Assembly: GCA_900753095.1 (NCBI GenBank)
Contig: CAADXT010000084.1
Span: 1-6,641 of the forward strand
Length of the DNA: 6,641 bases
Direction of reading: 5' to 3'
Source of the DNA: Eggerthellaceae bacterium
Lineage (GTDB): Bacteria; Actinomycetota; Coriobacteriia; Coriobacteriales; Eggerthellaceae
The notes below the pieces were generated by a model. The model had not been told where the DNA came from. It worked only from the letters and a program-made list of their open reading frames with translations, and ran no database searches. Of the stretch, positions 4,276 to 6,641 are shown piece after piece (within the stretch, counting starts at the first letter, position 1; each line of letters starts with the position of its first letter). The translations under genes and the position numbers were made by a program.

Positions 4276-6641
4276 TGCTTTCTCGATGTTCACAAGGAAC
4301 GCTTTGTACTCGGGGATGAAGCTGTTCGGGTCGCCGACGTTGGGGGTAAGGTCGTTCACCATGCTCTCATCGGTGCCGAACACGCCTGCCCAGCCGTAAT
4401 GGTGGGTCATGCCAACCAAATGCTTTGTCTCGCCGTTCACGGTAAGGGGCTTCACGCGCTTGGTAACCACCGCAGGGATCTTCACGCTGCCGCGGTTGTT
4501 CCACACGTGGACCTTCTCACCGCTCTTGATGCCCTTTTCGGCCGCCAGCTCCTCGGAGATCTCGACGAACTGGGCGGGCATGCTCTCGATCAGGGCCGGG
4601 CACATGCGGGTTTGGCCTCCCGTCTGCCAATGCTCGGTTACCGAATAGGTAGTTGCCACATAGGGGAACTCGCGGAAATCGGCATGGGCCGTGCTCTTGT
4701 TCTCGGCGAACTTGATGCAGGGGTTCGACAACGAGCCGTTCATGATGTTCTTCTCGAGCGGGCTCTCGAACGGCTCGTAGTGCTCGGGCATCGGGGCATC
4801 CACCATGCCGTAGCTGATAAGGCGGGCGTTTTGCTCCCATGTCATGAAGAAGGCGTTGTTGTTCGGCTCAACCGGCTTGTCGTTCTTTACCGCCACGAAG
4901 TCGGCGTTGTCGTTGAGCTGCCACTTCGAGCCATCCCACTTGCACAGGGTGCGCTCCTCGTTCCAGGGCTGACCCTTGGTGTCGGCAGAAGCGCGGTTGT
5001 ACAGGACGCGGCGGTTGTTCGGCCAAGCAAAGCTCCACTTCGGGTACAGGCCCAAGCCCGTGGGGTCGCTGCGGTCGCGGCTGGCGCACGGCTGGTCGGG
5101 CGCGCTCAAAGGCGCGGCGTTGTTGTTCCAAAAGCCGGAGTACACCCACATGCCGCACGCGGTGGAGCCGTCGGCGGCAAGCTCGGAATAGCCCTTCACC
5201 AGGTCGGCCTTGGGATTGAGGGTTGTGGTGTTGCACTCGGTGCCGGCAACGCGGTAGCCGTTCAGCGCCCACGCAACAGGACGCGGATCGATCTTGCCGT
5301 CAACGTAGTAATCCCACTTGGTGTTCAGGATAGGATCGGGGTTTGCGCCGCCCTCTTTCTTGTACAGCTCCACGATCTTCGTCCAGATAAGGTCGCACAT
5401 CTCGTAGTCGGGCTTGGCCTGATCCCACGGCTCGCAGGCCTTGTAGCGGTACTGGATCCAACGGCCGGAGTTCAAGATCATGCCCGGCTTCTCGTAAATG
5501 AGCGCGCACGGAAGGTAGTACACCGTGGTGTTCACTTCCTCGGGCTTCATGTCGGGAGCCTTCCAGAACGTTGCGCTCTCGGTAAGCACCTGATCGGCCA
5601 CAACAAGCCAGTCGAGCTTTGCCATGGAGCGGCGCACGAAGCTGGCGTTCGGGGCGCTGTGGCAGGGATTCATGCCCCAGTTGAAGTAGCCCTTCATGAT
5701 GCCCTGGTCCATCAGCTCGAACGTGCTGATGTGGGTGAAGTTCTTGGCGCCCTTTCCAGAGGGAACCTTGGGCCACCAGTCGAACCCGTAGTCGTTTTCA
5801 ACGGTGGCAGCATCGCCGAACCATTCCTTCAGCGCCGAGACCATGAACTTGGGCTTGTTGGTGTAGTAGCCCGCCGAGTACGTTTGCGATTCCAGCCATT
5901 TGCGCAGGCTCGAGCGGTCGGTGGTGTTCGCCCACTTCAGGTAACCAGGCTGCTCGTCCACCATCATGGCCATGTCGGTTGCGCCCTGAACGTTGGGCTC
6001 ACCGCGCAACGCGTTCACACCGCCACCAGGGACACCGATGTTGTTCAGCAGCAGCTGAAGGATAGACATGGCGCGCGTGTTCTGCCCGCCGTAGCTGTGC
6101 TGGGTTTGGCCAAGCGCGTACAGGATGGTGCCCGACTTGCCCGGCGCACCCGACTCGCTGTAGGTTTTGTACACCAGCTCGAGCGTTTCCTTGTCCATGC
6201 CGCAGATGCTGCACACGGTATCGAGATCGTAGCGCTCGTAATGCTTCTTGAACTGCTGATAGACGCAGTTCGGGTCTTGCAGCGTCATGTCGCGCTTGGG
6301 TTTGGTGAACACCGGCGGGGTGAACTCGGGCGTGCCGGGGTTGTTCACCCAGGCGTAATCGCCCGAAGCGGAGGTGTCCCACTTCTCTTCGCTTTCGGTT
6401 TGGTAGTGCCACGTATGGTTGTCGTAGCTCTTCGTTTCCTCGTCCCAACCCGTGAAGTGGCCGGTTTTCTCGTCGAAGCCGAACTCAGGGTCAAGCAGGT
6501 AGGAAGCGTTGGTGTAATTGACCAAGTACTCGAAGTTGTAGTTGTCCGGATTCTGACCCGTACGGGCGTACTCCGCCAACCATGTCAGGACGGAGTAGTC
6601 TTTCATGCCCGTTGAAACGAAGCTTGACAGCGCGATGGCCG
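4273..6641 (-). CDS. fdnG: Formate dehydrogenase-N catalytic subunit, C-terminal part (cut by right edge)
   Basis: This is the molybdopterin (bis-MGD) subunit that oxidises formate to CO2. 788 residues are visible and the frame is open to the edge. The Met codon at 6604-6606 is internal, since the in-frame codons before it read AIALSSFVSTG and the family is about 1000 residues long. It aligns with E. coli FdnG from just after the active-site region to the last residue. Shared landmarks, counted from the window edge, are LYALGQTQHS near 173-182, GGGVNALRGEPNVQG near 205-219, LNSGRWIQ near 389-396, NRRVLYNRASAD near 542-553, PEHYEPFESPL near 618-628, the cofactor-binding end domain from FPYVATTYSVTEHW near 658, and a C-terminus EYKAFLVNIEKA. 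The Tat signal, N-terminal [4Fe-4S] cluster and the Sec or Cys ligand to Mo/W lie outside the window, so selenoprotein status is unknown. It heads the visible operon. Confidence 0.97.
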   Translation of the reverse strand, partial: AIALSSFVSTGMKDYSVLTWLAEYARTGQNPDNYNFEYLVNYTNASYLLDPEFGFDEKTGHFTGWDEETKSYDNHTWHYQTESEEKWDTSASGDYAWVNNPGTPEFTPPVFTKPKRDMTLQDPNCVYQQFKKHYERYDLDTVCSICGMDKETLELVYKTYSESGAPGKSGTILYALGQTQHSYGGQNTRAMSILQLLLNNIGVPGGGVNALRGEPNVQGATDMAMMVDEQPGYLKWANTTDRSSLRKWLESQTYSAGYYTNKPKFMVSALKEWFGDAATVENDYGFDWWPKVPSGKGAKNFTHISTFELMDQGIMKGYFNWGMNPCHSAPNASFVRRSMAKLDWLVVADQVLTESATFWKAPDMKPEEVNTTVYYLPCALIYEKPGMILNSGRWIQYRYKACEPWDQAKPDYEMCDLIWTKIVELYKKEGGANPDPILNTKWDYYVDGKIDPRPVAWALNGYRVAGTECNTTTLNPKADLVKGYSELAADGSTACGMWVYSGFWNNNAAPLSAPDQPCASRDRSDPTGLGLYPKWSFAWPNNRRVLYNRASADTKGQPWNEERTLCKWDGSKWQLNDNADFVAVKNDKPVEPNNNAFFMTWEQNARLISYGMVDAPMPEHYEPFESPLEKNIMNGSLSNPCIKFAENKSTAHADFREFPYVATTYSVTEHWQTGGQTRMCPALIESMPAQFVEISEELAAEKGIKSGEKVHVWNNRGSVKIPAVVTKRVKPLTVNGETKHLVGMTHHYGWAGVFGTDESMVNDLTPNVGDPNSFIPEYKAFLVNIEKA

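Noticed and set aside
1413..4399. Three further long plus-strand frames (1413-2351, 2401-3369, 3347-4399) lying head to tail opposite fdhE, fdnI and fdnH
   Set aside because: They mirror the real minus-strand genes and arise from codon bias that leaves few stops on the opposite strand. None resembles a known family.
4399..6615. Open reading frame of 738 codons on the plus strand, opposite fdnG
   Set aside because: The protein has no recognisable domain and a composition (Val, Arg, Leu, His, Gly-rich) typical of the complement of a GC-rich gene. The minus strand encodes a clear FdnG here. No ribosome site or promoter supports it.

Overview
The window holds one co-directional gene cluster, entirely on the minus strand, for a membrane-bound respiratory formate dehydrogenase (FDH-N type) and its maturation. 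In transcription order (right to left) it contains: the C-terminal three quarters of the catalytic subunit fdnG (cut by the right edge), the four-cluster iron-sulfur subunit fdnH, the cytochrome b subunit fdnI, the FDH maturation protein fdhE, a class I SAM-dependent methyltransferase of unknown substrate, and the first 122 codons of moeA, the molybdenum insertase of molybdenum cofactor synthesis (cut by the left edge).

How they work together: FdnG oxidises formate at a Mo(W)-bis-MGD centre. Electrons pass through the four [4Fe-4S] clusters of FdnH to two b hemes in FdnI and on to menaquinone. FdhE helps mature the exported catalytic subunit, and MoeA supplies molybdenum for its cofactor. The three structural genes are packed tightly: fdnG and fdnH are 11 bases apart, with the fdnH ribosome site overlapping the fdnG stop, and fdnH and fdnI are 1 base apart. 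A long hairpin in the 151-base fdnI-fdhE gap and a strong intrinsic terminator just after fdhE suggest that expression falls stepwise through the cluster. The methyltransferase starts only 21 bases beyond that terminator, so it depends on read-through or on a promoter inside fdhE.

Organism: the sequence is GC-rich with good AGGAGG-type ribosome sites and encodes anaerobic formate respiration. I would guess an anaerobic actinobacterium of the Coriobacteriia/Eggerthellaceae type (Eggerthella, Gordonibacter, Slackia and relatives). That is inference from general character, not from a diagnostic marker.

The cluster is mostly conventional. The most unusual feature is inside the methyltransferase gene: an apparent in-frame 111-bp (37-codon) insertion bounded by an 8-bp direct repeat and containing a perfect 10-bp inverted repeat. 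It splits an otherwise ordinary Rossmann methyltransferase fold. It looks like a small palindromic element that inserts into coding sequence, similar in style to the Rickettsia palindromic elements. No RNA genes, CRISPR arrays, transposases or plus-strand genes were found.
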